Of a DNA stretch of 64,000 bases, positions 1-9,553 are shown in pieces. Under the pieces are notes generated by a model. It was not told the origin of the DNA, made no database searches, and worked only from the letters and a program-made list of their open reading frames with translations. This DNA comes from an uncultured Cellvibrio sp. (GTDB lineage: Bacteria; Pseudomonadota; Gammaproteobacteria; Pseudomonadales; Cellvibrionaceae), in contig CAMLKG010000003.1 in assembly GCA_946480695.1 (NCBI GenBank), forward strand, positions 155,041-219,040, in the 5' to 3' direction. The position numbers and the translations under genes are program-made. Position 1 is the stretch's first letter, and each line of letters starts with the position of its first letter.

Positions 1-726
1 GTCGGCTCACTCACCCGCGAAGACCAATATTATTTGGCGCGCAACCTGCTTGCGATGTTTCGCCGCGATTATCGCCAGGTGGCAGAACTGCATGTGCAAA
101 GTGGCTGGGTGCCCGCCTACGTTCGCGTGGAAGAATTGGAAGCCGCAGTCCGCACCGTGTGCGAACCCATTTTTGAAAAGCCCTTGAAAGACATTTCGTT
201 CGCGCACGTATTGTTGAGCTTGTTCCGCACCGCGCGCCGTTTTGATATGGAAGTGCAACCGCAACTCGTATTGCTGCAAAAAACCTTATTAAATATCGAA
301 GGCCTGGGCCGCCAGCTATACCCGGACCTGGACCTGTGGGCCACCGCGCACCCTTACCTGGAGCGCTGGTTGAAAAACCGTTTCCATCCCAAAAACCTCT
401 GGCGCGAACTCAAGCGCACCGCCCCCGACTGGATGGAAAAATTCCCGCAAGTCCCGGACCTGGTTTTCAACAGCCTGCAACAATTGCCGCGCATTTCCCG
501 GCGGCTGGATTTACTCGCGCAGGAATCCATTGAGCGCAAAAACCGTCGCCATCACCATAGCCGCCGCAAATTGATTGCACTCCTGGCTTTCGGCGCAGCC
601 GGCTATTTCCTCTACCGCGATACCCAGGGCTCACCCCTGTTACGCGACGGGTTAATAACGGATTTATCCCCATCAACCATTGCGCTCCTCGCCATTGGTT
701 TATTGGCGATATGGTTCCGGAAATGA
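1..726 (+). CDS. ubiB: UbiB, C-terminal part (partial at left edge)
   Basis: The reading frame is open from base 1, so the 5' end lies outside the window; about 241 codons are present. The residues [16 protein letters not shown] and the segment [18 protein letters not shown] match the C-terminal half of UbiB, the ABC1/ADCK-type atypical kinase/ATPase needed for ubiquinone biosynthesis. The end carries two hydrophobic stretches (about 20 residues each, separated by a short linker) that fit the C-terminal membrane anchor of UbiB. The kinase-like active-site motifs lie upstream of the window. It is probably the last gene of a ubiE-ubiJ-ubiB type operon (known arrangement in gammaproteobacteria; not visible here). 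A hairpin follows directly. Identity is confident from the C-terminal motif. Confidence 0.9.
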   Translation, partial: VGSLTREDQYYLARNLLAMFRRDYRQVAELHVQSGWVPAYVRVEELEAAVRTVCEPIFEKPLKDISFAHVLLSLFRTARRFDMEVQPQLVLLQKTLLNIEGLGRQLYPDLDLWATAHPYLERWLKNRFHPKNLWRELKRTAPDWMEKFPQVPDLVFNSLQQLPRISRRLDLLAQESIERKNRRHHHSRRKLIALLAFGAAGYFLYRDTQGSPLLRDGLITDLSPSTIALLAIGLLAIWFRK

Positions 727-731
727 TTTTT

Positions 732-756
732 TGCGGGCTTTGCATGGAAGCCCGCA
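732..756 (+). terminator. Hairpin after ubiB
   Basis: A perfect 9-bp stem (TGCGGGCTT pairing with AAGCCCGCA) with a 7-base loop begins 5 bases after the ubiB stop. It is not followed by a T run on the plus strand, so it may be a weak or Rho-assisted terminator or a 3'-end stabiliser. Confidence 0.4.
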
Positions 757-876
757 GTTATACCGCAAACACCCCCAACGCCTGGGGCGCTAAACAAATC
801 TTCATAAACAGCGCTTAGCTATTCTTCCGCCTTCTGCTATATTCCGATGATAACAATAGCGAAGGACTTTATTGTC

Positions 877-2682
877 ATGTCGAGCACACCGCGCATCCTG
901 CTGGTGGACGATACTCCTGAAAATCTGGATGTCCTCAGCGGTATTCTTGAAGATCTGGATTGCGAATTACTGGTTGCCACCTCCGGTGAACGCGCATTGG
1001 AACTGGCAGCGCGGCGCTTGCCGGATCTGATTTTGCTCGATGTCATGATGCCGGATATGAACGGTTTTGAAGTATGCATCCGCTTGAAGGCCGATCTGGC
1101 CACCACTGAAATTCCCATCATTTTTGTAACCGCGCGCGCCGATGATATCAGCCAGGGTTTCCGCGTGGGCGGCGCCGACTACATCACCAAACCCATTAAT
1201 GGCGATGAAGTGCGCGCGCGGGTCCGCCACCAATTGGAGCGCCAGTCGCTGCTGGCGGAGCTGAAATCCTTTAATCGCGAGCTGGAAACCAAAGTGCGCG
1301 AGCGAACCGCCGAATTGACCATCGCCAACCGCCAATTGCGCGAGGAAATTAACGAACGACGCTACATGCAAGATCGCCTGAATTATCTTGCCACCCATGA
1401 TTTTGTCACACGCCTGTATAACCGCAATGCATTGGAAGCCCATGTATCGGAATTACTGGCGCGTATCCAGATTGAAAATTTTACGGCGACTTTTTTGCTC
1501 ATCGATATCGACCGCTTCCGCTTGATCAACGAAAGCTGCGGTTGCATCGCCGGTGATGAGCTATTGAGGCAATTTGCCGATAGTGTTTCAGGGTTGCTTG
1601 CGCGCGAGGATTTTTTTGCCCGCCTCGGCGGCGATCGCTTTGTCGTGGTGACGGAAGGCGATGACACCGACCTGGGGGAATCCATCCTCACGCATCTGGA
1701 ACAATTCAATTTCCAGTGGGAAGACCGCCAGTTCAAGCTCGCCGCTTCGATTGCAGCCTTGCCACTGACCCGCGCAATGGTCAGCTACGACCAGGTCATG
1801 CTGGCGGCGGATGAAGTTATTTTTGTCGCCAAACGCGATGCGCGCGGCGCGGTGTTCAGTTTTGACGATGCAATAAGGCGCAGCGATTTCCATAAAGACA
1901 ATATTAATTGGGCATCGCGCCTGATCGATGCATTGCAAAGCCAGTTATTTCGCGCGTATTTCCAGTTGCTGGAATATTTCCCTGCCACTAACCAACAGGC
2001 CGCGCCCCGTTATCGATTGGAAGTATTGTTGCGTTTGTGGGACCCGCAAGCGCAACGCACGATTTCGCCGGGGGAATTTATCGGCCCGGCCGAGCGCTTG
2101 CATTTAATTCCTGAACTGGATAAATGGATGATTGGCCATGTGCTGGACTTGTTTGCGCACAATCCCAAATTGCTGGACGCGCTGGAAATGGTTTCCATGA
2201 ACCTTTCCGCTATTTCCATTCGCGAATCCCACCTGGCGAAATTTATTATCTCCAGCCTGCAACAACACAATTTACCCGCGCATAAATTCTGTTTTGAAAT
2301 TACCGAGACCCAAGCGATTGTCAACATAGAATCCGCACGCCGGTTTATGCAAACACTGCGTGAATTCGGCTGCCATTTCGCGCTGGATGATTTTGGCAGT
2401 GGCTTTGCCTCCTATGCTTATTTGCACCAATTGGCGTTCGATAAAATAAAAATCGACGGTATTTTCGTGCGCGATATGGACACCGATCCGTCCCATTACG
2501 CCATGATCAAATCCATTATCGAAATGGCCAATACGTTAAATAAAGAAGTGATCGCCGAATTTGTAGAAACCGCCGAGGTTGCCCAGCAGTTATATAAATT
2601 GGGCGTCAACTGGGGCCAGGGCTACCATCACCACAAGCCGGAGGAACTGAGTTTCCAGGCATTGGAGTTGCGCCTCAGCTGA
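877..2682 (+). CDS. Response regulator with GGDEF-like and EAL domains
   Basis: A 601-residue cyclic-di-GMP signalling protein. Residues 5-120 form a receiver domain (DD at 11-12, phospho-acceptor Asp55 in LILLDVMMPD, Lys105). A coiled coil spans about 120-165. A GGDEF-like domain at about 170-330 carries GGDRF at 251-255 in place of GGDEF, so cyclase activity is doubtful. An EAL domain covers about 350-600 with E-x-L as EVL (382-384), MNLS, FEITET, DDFGSG, KIDG, and a changed IAEFVET. The catalytic Glu, Asp pair and Lys look retained, so phosphodiesterase activity is plausible. I place the start at ATG 877 because GAAGGA (861-866) sits 10 bases upstream; an in-frame ATG at 847 would add ten residues. 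The histidine kinase 12 bp downstream may be its partner. Confidence 0.9.
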   Translation: MSSTPRILLVDDTPENLDVLSGILEDLDCELLVATSGERALELAARRLPDLILLDVMMPDMNGFEVCIRLKADLATTEIPIIFVTARADDISQGFRVGGADYITKPINGDEVRARVRHQLERQSLLAELKSFNRELETKVRERTAELTIANRQLREEINERRYMQDRLNYLATHDFVTRLYNRNALEAHVSELLARIQIENFTATFLLIDIDRFRLINESCGCIAGDELLRQFADSVSGLLAREDFFARLGGDRFVVVTEGDDTDLGESILTHLEQFNFQWEDRQFKLAASIAALPLTRAMVSYDQVMLAADEVIFVAKRDARGAVFSFDDAIRRSDFHKDNINWASRLIDALQSQLFRAYFQLLEYFPATNQQAAPRYRLEVLLRLWDPQAQRTISPGEFIGPAERLHLIPELDKWMIGHVLDLFAHNPKLLDALEMVSMNLSAISIRESHLAKFIISSLQQHNLPAHKFCFEITETQAIVNIESARRFMQTLREFGCHFALDDFGSGFASYAYLHQLAFDKIKIDGIFVRDMDTDPSHYAMIKSIIEMANTLNKEVIAEFVETAEVAQQLYKLGVNWGQGYHHHKPEELSFQALELRLS

Positions 2683-2694
2683 CGGAGTGCCCCC

Positions 2695-5436
2695 GTGGTA
2701 AATATTGCCCGCAATAAATTTTATTTCCTGGTCACACTGCCGCTGTTAAACCTGGTTTTTGCGCTGGTGTATTTTTACCTGGCGCAATTCGGGATGATGT
2801 GGAGTTCGCTCACATCCAATGTCACGCTGCTATGGCCCGCCGCCGGTTTTGCGCTGTTCGGTTTCTTATTGTTTGGATTGCGCATTGCACCGGGAGTTTT
2901 CCTGGGTTCGTTCAGTGCAAGTTTGTTATTGAACATTAGCCCCAACCTGGGCATTTCCATTACCAATGTCAGTTGCGTGTTGTTAATGAGCAGCGCCGAT
3001 GTGCTCCAGGGCTGGCTGGTTTCCCGGTTAAATCGCGGCTTGCTTAGCCGTAACTTGTTAATCAAATTGCGGCCTGCCCTGTATTTTATCGGCAGTATTT
3101 TCCTGTGTTGCAGCATTTCCTCCAGTGTCGGGGTTAATGTGCTTCATTACCTGGGCATTATCCCCGAAGCCGAACTCGCCAAAAGCTGGGCTTTCTGGTG
3201 GATGGGCGACAGCATTGGCATGCTGGTCGTTACCTCATTGCTCGCCTGGTTATTGATTCCCCGCATTCGCAATAACAACACCCATGCACAAGCATTTTTA
3301 CTCTTGTGCGCGGGCGTGGGCGTGGTGTTATTTTCGGTGTCCGCGCTGGGATATATCGAACGCTCCAGCGCCGCCCCTTTACTTCCGGGGACGGGTGATT
3401 TGCGCCCCTGGTATTTGCCCAGTTGGTTGCAATTATCCGCACTCGCCCTGGGCCTGACGTTAATCGGTTTACTCACCGCCTATTTGCATGCGCGCCAGAA
3501 GAATGATGACCTGTTTCGACAGATCCAGCACAAACTGGAGGAAGATGTCTTATCCCACACCGAAGCGCTGCGTGCCGCCAACGATTGGTTGCTGAATGAA
3601 ATAGTCCAACGCCAGCAAACACAGGAACAATTGCAGGCATCGCAAGCAGCGCTAAGGGAACGCGAACAACATTTGCGCAGCTTGCTGGATAACATTCCCG
3701 ATCCCATCTGGTTTAAGAACCTGGATGGCGTTTATATCAGTTGCAACAAAGCCTTTGCCCGTATGCTCGGCAGGACGGAAGACCAGATCGTCGGCAACAC
3801 GGAAGAGCAACTGGTCACGCGCGAATTGGCCGGGGCCTTTCGCTTTAATGACCAACTCGCGTTAAAAAGCCCGGAACTGCATCGCTACGAACAAAAAATC
3901 CATATTGAAGGGCAAGAGGAATACTTGCTGGATATTTCCAAAGTTGCCGTGCGCGATGAACAAGGCCATGCGATCGGTATCCTGGGGATCGGCCGCGATA
4001 TAGCCGCGCAAAAAGCAACCGAGCAGGAGTTATCCATCGCCAAGGAAACCGCCGAAGAGGCGACACGGGCGAAAAGCCGGTTCCTTGCCAATATGAGCCA
4101 CGAAATCCGTACACCGCTAAATGCTGTGCTTGGCTACACCCAACTCCTGATGCGCGACGACCAGTTCACCGGTAACCAGCGCGAGCGCCTGGAATTGATA
4201 CTTACCTCCAGCCAGCGTTTGCTCGGCTTGATTAACGATATTCTCGACCTCTCCAAAATCGAATCCGGCGTGTTGAACCTACGCAAGGATTATTTTGATT
4301 TACACCGGGAAGTGATGGACATCCAAACCATCATGCAGGAACGCGCCGCGGCCAAGGGGCTGCGATTGATTACCCAGATCGATCTGCCGGCGCCCTATAT
4401 TGTTAAGGGCGATCGCCAGAAGATCGGCCAGATTTTATTAAACCTGCTGGGCAACGCGATTAAATTTACGCCCCACGGCAGTGTGAGCTTGCAGGTGACG
4501 CCACTGGCCGGTAATAACGTGGAATTTGTCATCGGCGATACCGGGCCGGGTATCGCGGAAAAAGAATTGGCGGAATTGTTCGCTGCGTTTAAACAAGGGC
4601 AAGCCGGTGAGGAAGCGGGCGGCACCGGCTTGGGGCTGGCGCTCTCGCGTCATTTGGCCGAGGGTATGGGCGGCAGCTTGCAGCTTTCCAGTGTGTTAGG
4701 ACAAGGGACACTTGCCTATCTGGTGCTGCCGTTGGCGCCGGAGGCGGTTACGCTGGACCAACCATTGCATAAACAGCAGGTGCAACGCCTCAAGGCCGGC
4801 AGCCGGTGCCGGGCGCTGGTGGTCGAGGATGATCCCGCAAGTAGTGAAATCCTGGTAGACCTGCTGCAGCAAATCGGTTGCGAGACTATTGCGGCGCGGG
4901 ATGGGCACGAAGGATTGCTGCAATGCGCCGGGAATCGTTTCGATATTATTTTTACCGACATCCGTATGCCCGGCATCAGCGGCCTGGATATGCTGCGCAA
5001 GTTGCGCACCGAACCCGATTACGCGACGACGCCGATCGTGGCCGTTTCGGCCTCGAGCCTGGAACACGAGCGCGCGTTTTACATGGAACAGGGGTTCCAG
5101 GATTTCATCGGCAAGCCCTACGCCTTCGAAGATATCTTCAATGCCCTGCGCAAGTTTGCAGGGGTGGGCTTTACCGGCGAAGCCAGCGAAGGAAACTCCA
5201 GTCCATCTGCGGAAGAGCCGGGGGAAACTGACATTGCGCCCTTGAGGCCGCAACTGCAAACCCTGGCGCACTGCGCCGCCAGCGGCGATATGACCAGCAG
5301 CCGGAAAATCATTGGTGACCTGACCCCCGACCAATTGGGCGCCCAGCGCTACCAGCAACTGTCGGGTGCCTTGCGTCAATACGACCTGGAGCGGATCGAG
5401 AAGCTGATCCATATCTGGCTGGGTGAATCCAGCTAG
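2695..5436 (+). CDS. MASE1-PAS hybrid sensor histidine kinase
   Basis: 913 residues, GTG start with GGAG 7 bases upstream, 12 bp after the EAL gene, so probably co-transcribed. An N-terminal MASE1-like membrane region (about 1-265, roughly eight helices) is followed by a short coiled coil and a PAS domain (about 325-440). A HisKA domain has the phospho-acceptor His469 in NMSHEIRTPLNAVLGY. An HATPase domain follows with the N box (LLNLLGNAIKFTP), G1 (GDTGPGIAE) and G2 (GGTGLGLALS). A receiver domain carries Asp755 (FTDIRMPG) and a conserved Lys in the FIGKPY motif. About 90 residues after the receiver show no recognisable domain. MASE1 is a known sensory membrane domain of unknown ligand. The likely role is to phosphorylate its own receiver and perhaps the upstream REC-GGDEF-EAL protein; that pairing is inference from adjacency. 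Confidence 0.9.
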   Translation: MVNIARNKFYFLVTLPLLNLVFALVYFYLAQFGMMWSSLTSNVTLLWPAAGFALFGFLLFGLRIAPGVFLGSFSASLLLNISPNLGISITNVSCVLLMSSADVLQGWLVSRLNRGLLSRNLLIKLRPALYFIGSIFLCCSISSSVGVNVLHYLGIIPEAELAKSWAFWWMGDSIGMLVVTSLLAWLLIPRIRNNNTHAQAFLLLCAGVGVVLFSVSALGYIERSSAAPLLPGTGDLRPWYLPSWLQLSALALGLTLIGLLTAYLHARQKNDDLFRQIQHKLEEDVLSHTEALRAANDWLLNEIVQRQQTQEQLQASQAALREREQHLRSLLDNIPDPIWFKNLDGVYISCNKAFARMLGRTEDQIVGNTEEQLVTRELAGAFRFNDQLALKSPELHRYEQKIHIEGQEEYLLDISKVAVRDEQGHAIGILGIGRDIAAQKATEQELSIAKETAEEATRAKSRFLANMSHEIRTPLNAVLGYTQLLMRDDQFTGNQRERLELILTSSQRLLGLINDILDLSKIESGVLNLRKDYFDLHREVMDIQTIMQERAAAKGLRLITQIDLPAPYIVKGDRQKIGQILLNLLGNAIKFTPHGSVSLQVTPLAGNNVEFVIGDTGPGIAEKELAELFAAFKQGQAGEEAGGTGLGLALSRHLAEGMGGSLQLSSVLGQGTLAYLVLPLAPEAVTLDQPLHKQQVQRLKAGSRCRALVVEDDPASSEILVDLLQQIGCETIAARDGHEGLLQCAGNRFDIIFTDIRMPGISGLDMLRKLRTEPDYATTPIVAVSASSLEHERAFYMEQGFQDFIGKPYAFEDIFNALRKFAGVGFTGEASEGNSSPSAEEPGETDIAPLRPQLQTLAHCAASGDMTSSRKIIGDLTPDQLGAQRYQQLSGALRQYDLERIEKLIHIWLGESS

Positions 5437-5537
5437 CGTTTTATCCCTTGAAATTTCCCGGATGCCAATTGCTTTTGCGACAATCATAGGATAAATTATC
5501 TAAAAATATTAATTATCATATTTATTGTGAGCCAACG

Positions 5538-6584
5538 GTGACAGATTTGAGGTTTTCGGTTAACGACCACCCCCATCGGCGCTACAACCCCCTGACGGGA
5601 GAATGGCTGCTGGTATCCCCCCACCGGACCAAACGCCCCTGGCAGGGCCAACAGGAACACAACCAATGGCCGGATAGCCCCACCCATGATCCCAATTGCT
5701 ATTTGTGTGCGGGTAATGCGCGCATGGGCGGGGCAAAAAATCCCGACTATCGCACCACGTTTGTATTTACCAATGATTTTGCCGCCCTGATGCCGGAAGT
5801 ACCGGCAGCCCCCGGCAACGCAGATCCGTTGTTCCAGATCCAATCCGAACAGGGAACCAGCCGGGTGATCTGCTTTTCGCCGGATCACAGCAAAACCTTG
5901 CCACTGCTGTCAGATGAAGAAATGGCCGCAGTCATCCAAACCTGGATACAGGAAGCCGCCGAGCTGGGCAAGCGTTATGCAAGTGTGCAGATTTTTGAGA
6001 ACAAGGGCGCGGCGATGGGCTGCTCCAACCCGCATCCCCATGGCCAAATCTGGGCCCAGGACCACATCCCGACGCTGGTCGCCAGGGAAGATGAACAACA
6101 GCAAGTTTTCTTTGCGGAACGTGGGCAACCGTTGCTGCTGGAGTATGCTGAAAAGGAATCAGCGAAGGGCGAACGGGTGGTAAGCGGGAATGAGGATTGG
6201 CTGGTGGTGGTGCCTTTCTGGGCAGCCTGGCCGTTTGAAACCTTGCTCTTACCCAAACACAGGCTGGCGCGGATCACCGAATTAAGTGAACGGCAACAGC
6301 GTAGCCTGGGTCATATACTGCGCGACCTGACCACCCGTTACGACAACCTCTTCAAGTGTTCCTTCCCTTACTCCATGGGCTGGCACGGCGCGCCGTTTAA
6401 CGGCGCGGACGCAGGTCACTGGCAACTGCATGCGCATTTTTACCCGCCGCTGCTGCGCAGTGCCAGCGTGCGTAAATTCATGGTGGGTTACGAAATGCTC
6501 GGCGAACCCCAGCGCGATATTTCCCCTGAACAGGCGGCGGCGCGCTTGCGCGAACAAAGCCCGGTTCACTTCAAATACAGATGA
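5538..6584 (+). CDS. galT: Galactose-1-phosphate uridylyltransferase
   Basis: 348 residues, GTG start. It belongs to the HIT-superfamily GalT family of the Leloir pathway and exchanges UDP-glucose and galactose-1-phosphate. Visible signatures are [17 protein letters not shown] near the N-terminus, the CYLC zinc-binding pair with CAGN, and the active site NPHPHGQIW with the nucleophilic His168 (H166-P-H168). The GWHGAPFNG segment and the C-terminal [11 protein letters not shown] also fit the family. Length matches the usual 345-350. galK follows after 37 bp, so the two form a galactose operon. No galE or galM is present in the window. In this setting galactose would come from pectin side chains or galactans. 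Confidence 0.95.
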   Translation: MTDLRFSVNDHPHRRYNPLTGEWLLVSPHRTKRPWQGQQEHNQWPDSPTHDPNCYLCAGNARMGGAKNPDYRTTFVFTNDFAALMPEVPAAPGNADPLFQIQSEQGTSRVICFSPDHSKTLPLLSDEEMAAVIQTWIQEAAELGKRYASVQIFENKGAAMGCSNPHPHGQIWAQDHIPTLVAREDEQQQVFFAERGQPLLLEYAEKESAKGERVVSGNEDWLVVVPFWAAWPFETLLLPKHRLARITELSERQQRSLGHILRDLTTRYDNLFKCSFPYSMGWHGAPFNGADAGHWQLHAHFYPPLLRSASVRKFMVGYEMLGEPQRDISPEQAAARLREQSPVHFKYR

Positions 6585-6621
6585 TCCCGGAACCGAATTA
6601 AGAGCAAGGCGGTGTAAGCCA

Positions 6622-7773
6622 ATGAATACCCTTTCGGAAGTGCGCGTGAGCGACCTGTTCAGCAAGTTCTTCGGCACTGCGCCCCAGGCAATAGTTAAAG
6701 CTCCCGGCCGCGTTAACCTGATCGGCGAACACACTGATTACAACGGCGGTTTCGTATTGCCCGCCGCTATCAACTACCACACCTACATCGCCTTCAGCCC
6801 CCGCGCCGACCGTTTGCTCCGCCTGGTCGCCTGGAATTTCGACCAGGCTGAAGTATTGGTTCCACTGACGGAAGAACAATTTGAAGACACCCGGCAGAAC
6901 TGGTCCAACTATATCCGTGGAGTGGTACAACAACTGCGCCGCGCCGGTTTCAGGTTGGCCGGTGGCGACCTGTATATCGCGGGTGATTTACCTTCCGGTG
7001 CGGGCCTGAGCAGTTCCGCCTCTCTGGAGATGGCCGTCATCCGCGCATTGTTGCGCCTGAGCGGGGAAACTATCGACCCCACCCGGGCAGCCCTGTTGGG
7101 GCAAGCGGCGGAAAACCAGTTCGTGGGCTGTAATTGCGGGATCATGGATCAACTGATCTCAGCCAGGGGGCAAAGCAACAGCGCCTTGTTAATTGACTGC
7201 CAGGACCTTTCCACCCGCACCGTCACCATGCCGGGCGACTGGGAAATCCTGGTAGTCCACAGCGGCGTCAAACGCGGCCTGGTGGACAGCGAATATAACC
7301 AGCGCCGCCAGCAATGTGAGCAAGCCGCTGCCCACTTTGGCCAGGATTCGCTGCGCGCTGTGAGCCTTGCTGAACTGCTAGCCGCTGAAGGTGCGCTGGA
7401 TGATTTGAGCTTTCGCCGCGCACGCCACGTATTGACCGAAAACGCCCGCACCCTGGTTGCCGCCGATGCACTCGCCAGGGGAGATTTGCCAGCCCTGGTC
7501 AAGGCAATGGCGGAATCGCATAACTCCATGCGCGACGATTTCAACATTACCACGCCGGCTATCGACCGCCTGGTGCGTATTATTGCCAGCGCCGGCGCGG
7601 GCAGCGCCGGCGTCCGTATGACCGGCGGCGGCTTTGGCGGCTGCGTGGTAGCCATTGCCCCGGCAGCCGTGATTCCCCACCTGATGGATGCTGTTACCCG
7701 CAATTACGAGAAAGAAACCGGCTGTATTCCCAAACTTATCCCCGCTAAAGCCAGCGCTGGCGCATTTAATTAA
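6622..7773 (+). CDS. galK: Galactokinase
   Basis: 383 residues, a GHMP-family kinase that phosphorylates galactose to galactose-1-phosphate in the cytoplasm. Motif 1 is GRVNLIGEHTDYNGGFVLP, motif 2 (ATP binding) is LPSGAGLSSSASLE and motif 3 is TGGGFGGCVVAI. The start is ATG 6622. The frame is open upstream to 6430 but that stretch overlaps galT and is not GalK-like, and the 383-residue form matches the family length. A purine-rich AAGGCGG lies about 10 bases upstream of this ATG. Transcribed with galT. Confidence 0.95.
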   Translation: MNTLSEVRVSDLFSKFFGTAPQAIVKAPGRVNLIGEHTDYNGGFVLPAAINYHTYIAFSPRADRLLRLVAWNFDQAEVLVPLTEEQFEDTRQNWSNYIRGVVQQLRRAGFRLAGGDLYIAGDLPSGAGLSSSASLEMAVIRALLRLSGETIDPTRAALLGQAAENQFVGCNCGIMDQLISARGQSNSALLIDCQDLSTRTVTMPGDWEILVVHSGVKRGLVDSEYNQRRQQCEQAAAHFGQDSLRAVSLAELLAAEGALDDLSFRRARHVLTENARTLVAADALARGDLPALVKAMAESHNSMRDDFNITTPAIDRLVRIIASAGAGSAGVRMTGGGFGGCVVAIAPAAVIPHLMDAVTRNYEKETGCIPKLIPAKASAGAFN

Positions 7774-8186
7774 CTATTAAAATCCCACCGTCTACCGGCA
7801 GCCAGGGCATTACCCCCTCGGCTGCATTCGCTGCTTATATCTTTCGGGAAAAATGAGAACTAAAGAACGGATTTTGAACGAGGGTCCTTTTAGATTAAAC
7901 CCGTTTCAATGCCTGGAAGCAGCTATTGGCTACTACCGGAAGACCTCCGCTCCTATCCCTGGAGCAATACACAAGAGCGCCAAAAATAAAAAAATACAAC
8001 TGAAACGGCTTGGCCGCGTTGCCCGTCAGTGCAACAAACCAACCCGGTCAAATCAGTGACACGGACACAATCCTTTTTTCGGTAGTGATATAGCCAATAC
8101 CCGGACTTCAACCATCCGGATATACATTATTGCGTCAGGTGTTATCCAACACTTTCCGTTCTTACAACAAAAAAATCGGGACGATT
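7774..8186. other. Intergenic region, no supported gene
   Basis: 413 bases between galK and the next gene. One open frame (7853-8059, 68 codons, plus strand) is basic, low-complexity and resembles nothing I know, so it is not called. No clear terminator hairpin with a T tail is visible. Confidence 0.5.
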
Positions 8187-8786
8187 ATGAAAACCTTAAT
8201 TGTGTATGCTCACTTGCTTGCCGCCTGTGTCTCTGTCGGAATCCTGTTGCTACAGGATCTATCGCTCGCCAAAACCCGTGGCAATCCCCTGCCGCCGCAG
8301 GCTATTGAAGGCCTGCGCAAAGCCGCCGACATTATGTTTATTGCGCTCGTAATCCTGTGGGTTACGGGGTTGTCATTGGTGGTGACGGGTTACCTGGAAA
8401 ATCCGCAACATTATTTAATGAACGAGAAACTCTGGGCCAAATTTACAGTGGTCTCGGTATTAACCCTGAATGGATTGCTGTTACATTTTTTCAGCTTTCC
8501 ACGCATTGTGTCCCGCACCGGGTTACTGGGACGCTCCCCGCTGGAACAAACCCTCATCGCAATTACCGGAGCCATATCCACCACCTCCTGGCTATTTGCC
8601 TGCTTCCTCGGCATTGCCCGGATTTGGAATTACACCGCTAATTACGAATTCGTGATGATGGTTTACGCAACATTGATAGCCGGTGCGATAGTGGTGGCAT
8701 CCAACGTTATGCGAAGCTTGCGCGCGCAGGAACCACCCCTGTTGACCGACAGGGTTCCGCTCCATCCTTCGCCGCGTGTGAAATAA
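8187..8786 (+). CDS. Predicted integral membrane protein
   Basis: 199 residues with about five hydrophobic helices and a short basic cytoplasmic tail rich in Pro. The start is taken as ATG 8187 (GGGACG upstream); an in-frame start at 8130 would add 19 polar residues before the first helix, LIVYAHLLAACVSVGILLL. The pattern of a leading YAHLLAA helix resembles small bacterial membrane proteins of the DUF2269 or CopD-like type, which often start the same way, but no diagnostic residue lets me assign a family. It stands alone on the plus strand between galK and the minus-strand toxin locus. Function unknown. Confidence 0.7.
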   Translation: MKTLIVYAHLLAACVSVGILLLQDLSLAKTRGNPLPPQAIEGLRKAADIMFIALVILWVTGLSLVVTGYLENPQHYLMNEKLWAKFTVVSVLTLNGLLLHFFSFPRIVSRTGLLGRSPLEQTLIAITGAISTTSWLFACFLGIARIWNYTANYEFVMMVYATLIAGAIVVASNVMRSLRAQEPPLLTDRVPLHPSPRVK

Positions 8787-8816
8787 ATTAAGAGAATCTG
8801 TTACGCAATCGTTTCA

Positions 8817-8883
8817 TCGGTAAGGCAAAAAGATGCTCTCGGAAACATTCCGTAGCTTCATGGCATTTGTTTTATCTTACCGA
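8817..8883. repeat. Imperfect inverted repeat with inner hairpin
   Basis: The outer arms TCGGTAAGGCAAAAAGATGC (from 8817) and GCATTTGTTTTATCTTACCGA (to 8883) pair imperfectly, with 8 matching outermost bases. An inner perfect 5-bp hairpin CGGAA-ACA-TTCCG lies between them. The whole element could fold into one long stem at the boundary between core genes and the toxin locus. It could be a bidirectional terminator for the convergent genes at 8786 and 8959, or a small palindromic mobile repeat. I cannot tell which from one copy. Confidence 0.35.
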
Positions 8884-8958
8884 GTGACGGGAGTAGCACG
8901 AAATTTTTGCACCAAGCATTAATTTGGTAATTTATTTTGCGAAGCATAACCAAAAGGG

Positions 8959-9306
8959 CTAATTGTAGACGTATCCCCAAGCCCAAGACTCAACGATGCC
9001 ATAAATATCGCACTGGCCTGTACCTCGAGCTTTGATGGATTTCCCGGAAGCCTGGGCCGCCAACGCTATACTCATTATGCCTTTACCACCCTCAGTATTT
9101 AAATCAAATGCCAGATGGCGAGTGTGCCCACCGCTAATACATGAAGCTGGCGTTCCGGAAAGAGGTTGATCAAAAGTGACGTAACCTTTCCCATCTTTAT
9201 CTGCCCTGACGTTTACAACTTTAACACCATCTACCTGAGCTTCTCCAAACGATAAGAGTGGAATAAACACCATGGATATTATTAAAGACCTAACTTTCAC
9301 TTTCAT
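8959..9306 (-). CDS. Small secreted protein, SubB/AB5-pentamer-like C-terminus
   Basis: 115 residues with a Sec signal peptide (MKVKVRSLIISMVFIPLLSFGEA), so the mature protein of about 93 residues is periplasmic or secreted. Two Cys in the mature part (PASCISGG and TGQCDIYG) could form a disulfide. The order C - LAFDLNT - GKGIMSIALAAQASGK - GTGQC - E recalls small secreted proteins related to the B subunit of subtilase-type AB5 toxins; I offer this as a family resemblance only. A 5'-truncated relative lies upstream at 9363-9491, which suggests a small duplicated family carried with the RHS locus. Downstream of rhs and its immunity gene on the same strand. Confidence 0.6.
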   Translation of the reverse strand: MKVKVRSLIISMVFIPLLSFGEAQVDGVKVVNVRADKDGKGYVTFDQPLSGTPASCISGGHTRHLAFDLNTEGGKGIMSIALAAQASGKSIKARGTGQCDIYGIVESWAWGYVYN

Positions 9307-9362
9307 TCCCCTATTTGTCTCAATTAAAGTCGTGCCATGCGGCTAATTTAAATGAAGCTATT

Positions 9363-9491
9363 TTAAGGTATCAACCTGATTCGATCAGCAATGGGCGCAT
9401 AGCCACATTCGGTAATATAAATTTCAATCTGTTTTCCTGCCAACACACCTGCTAAAAGCGTAGAGTAGGCTGCGTCCTCTGCCGGCCCCTT
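9363..9491 (-). pseudogene. 5'-truncated remnant related to the small secreted protein
   Basis: On the minus strand a 42-codon stretch with no start codon, preceded by an in-frame TAA at 9494-9492, encodes residues such as DAAYSTLLAGVLAGKQIEIY followed by ITECGY. This matches the C-terminal half of the neighbouring secreted protein (MSIALAAQASGKSIKARG then TGQCDIYG): an A-L-L-A-GK helix, a beta strand and a Cys. It ends at a stop at 9363. I read it as the 3' end of a decayed or displaced paralogue lying between the barstar gene and the intact copy. A frameshifted 5' part was not found. Confidence 0.5.
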
Positions 9492-9553
9492 TTATTTGAA
9501 ACATATTTGTACAGAGCACTTAGTTTCGCTAGGAAACGGAGAGGTACTTGCGA

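Noticed and set aside
6430..6621. Longer start for galK
   Set aside because: It lies within galT, and the extra 64 residues are not GalK-like; ATG 6622 gives the family length.
7853..8059. 68-codon plus-strand ORF between galK and the membrane protein gene
   Set aside because: Basic, low-complexity product, no ribosome-binding site or resemblance to any family; likely chance.
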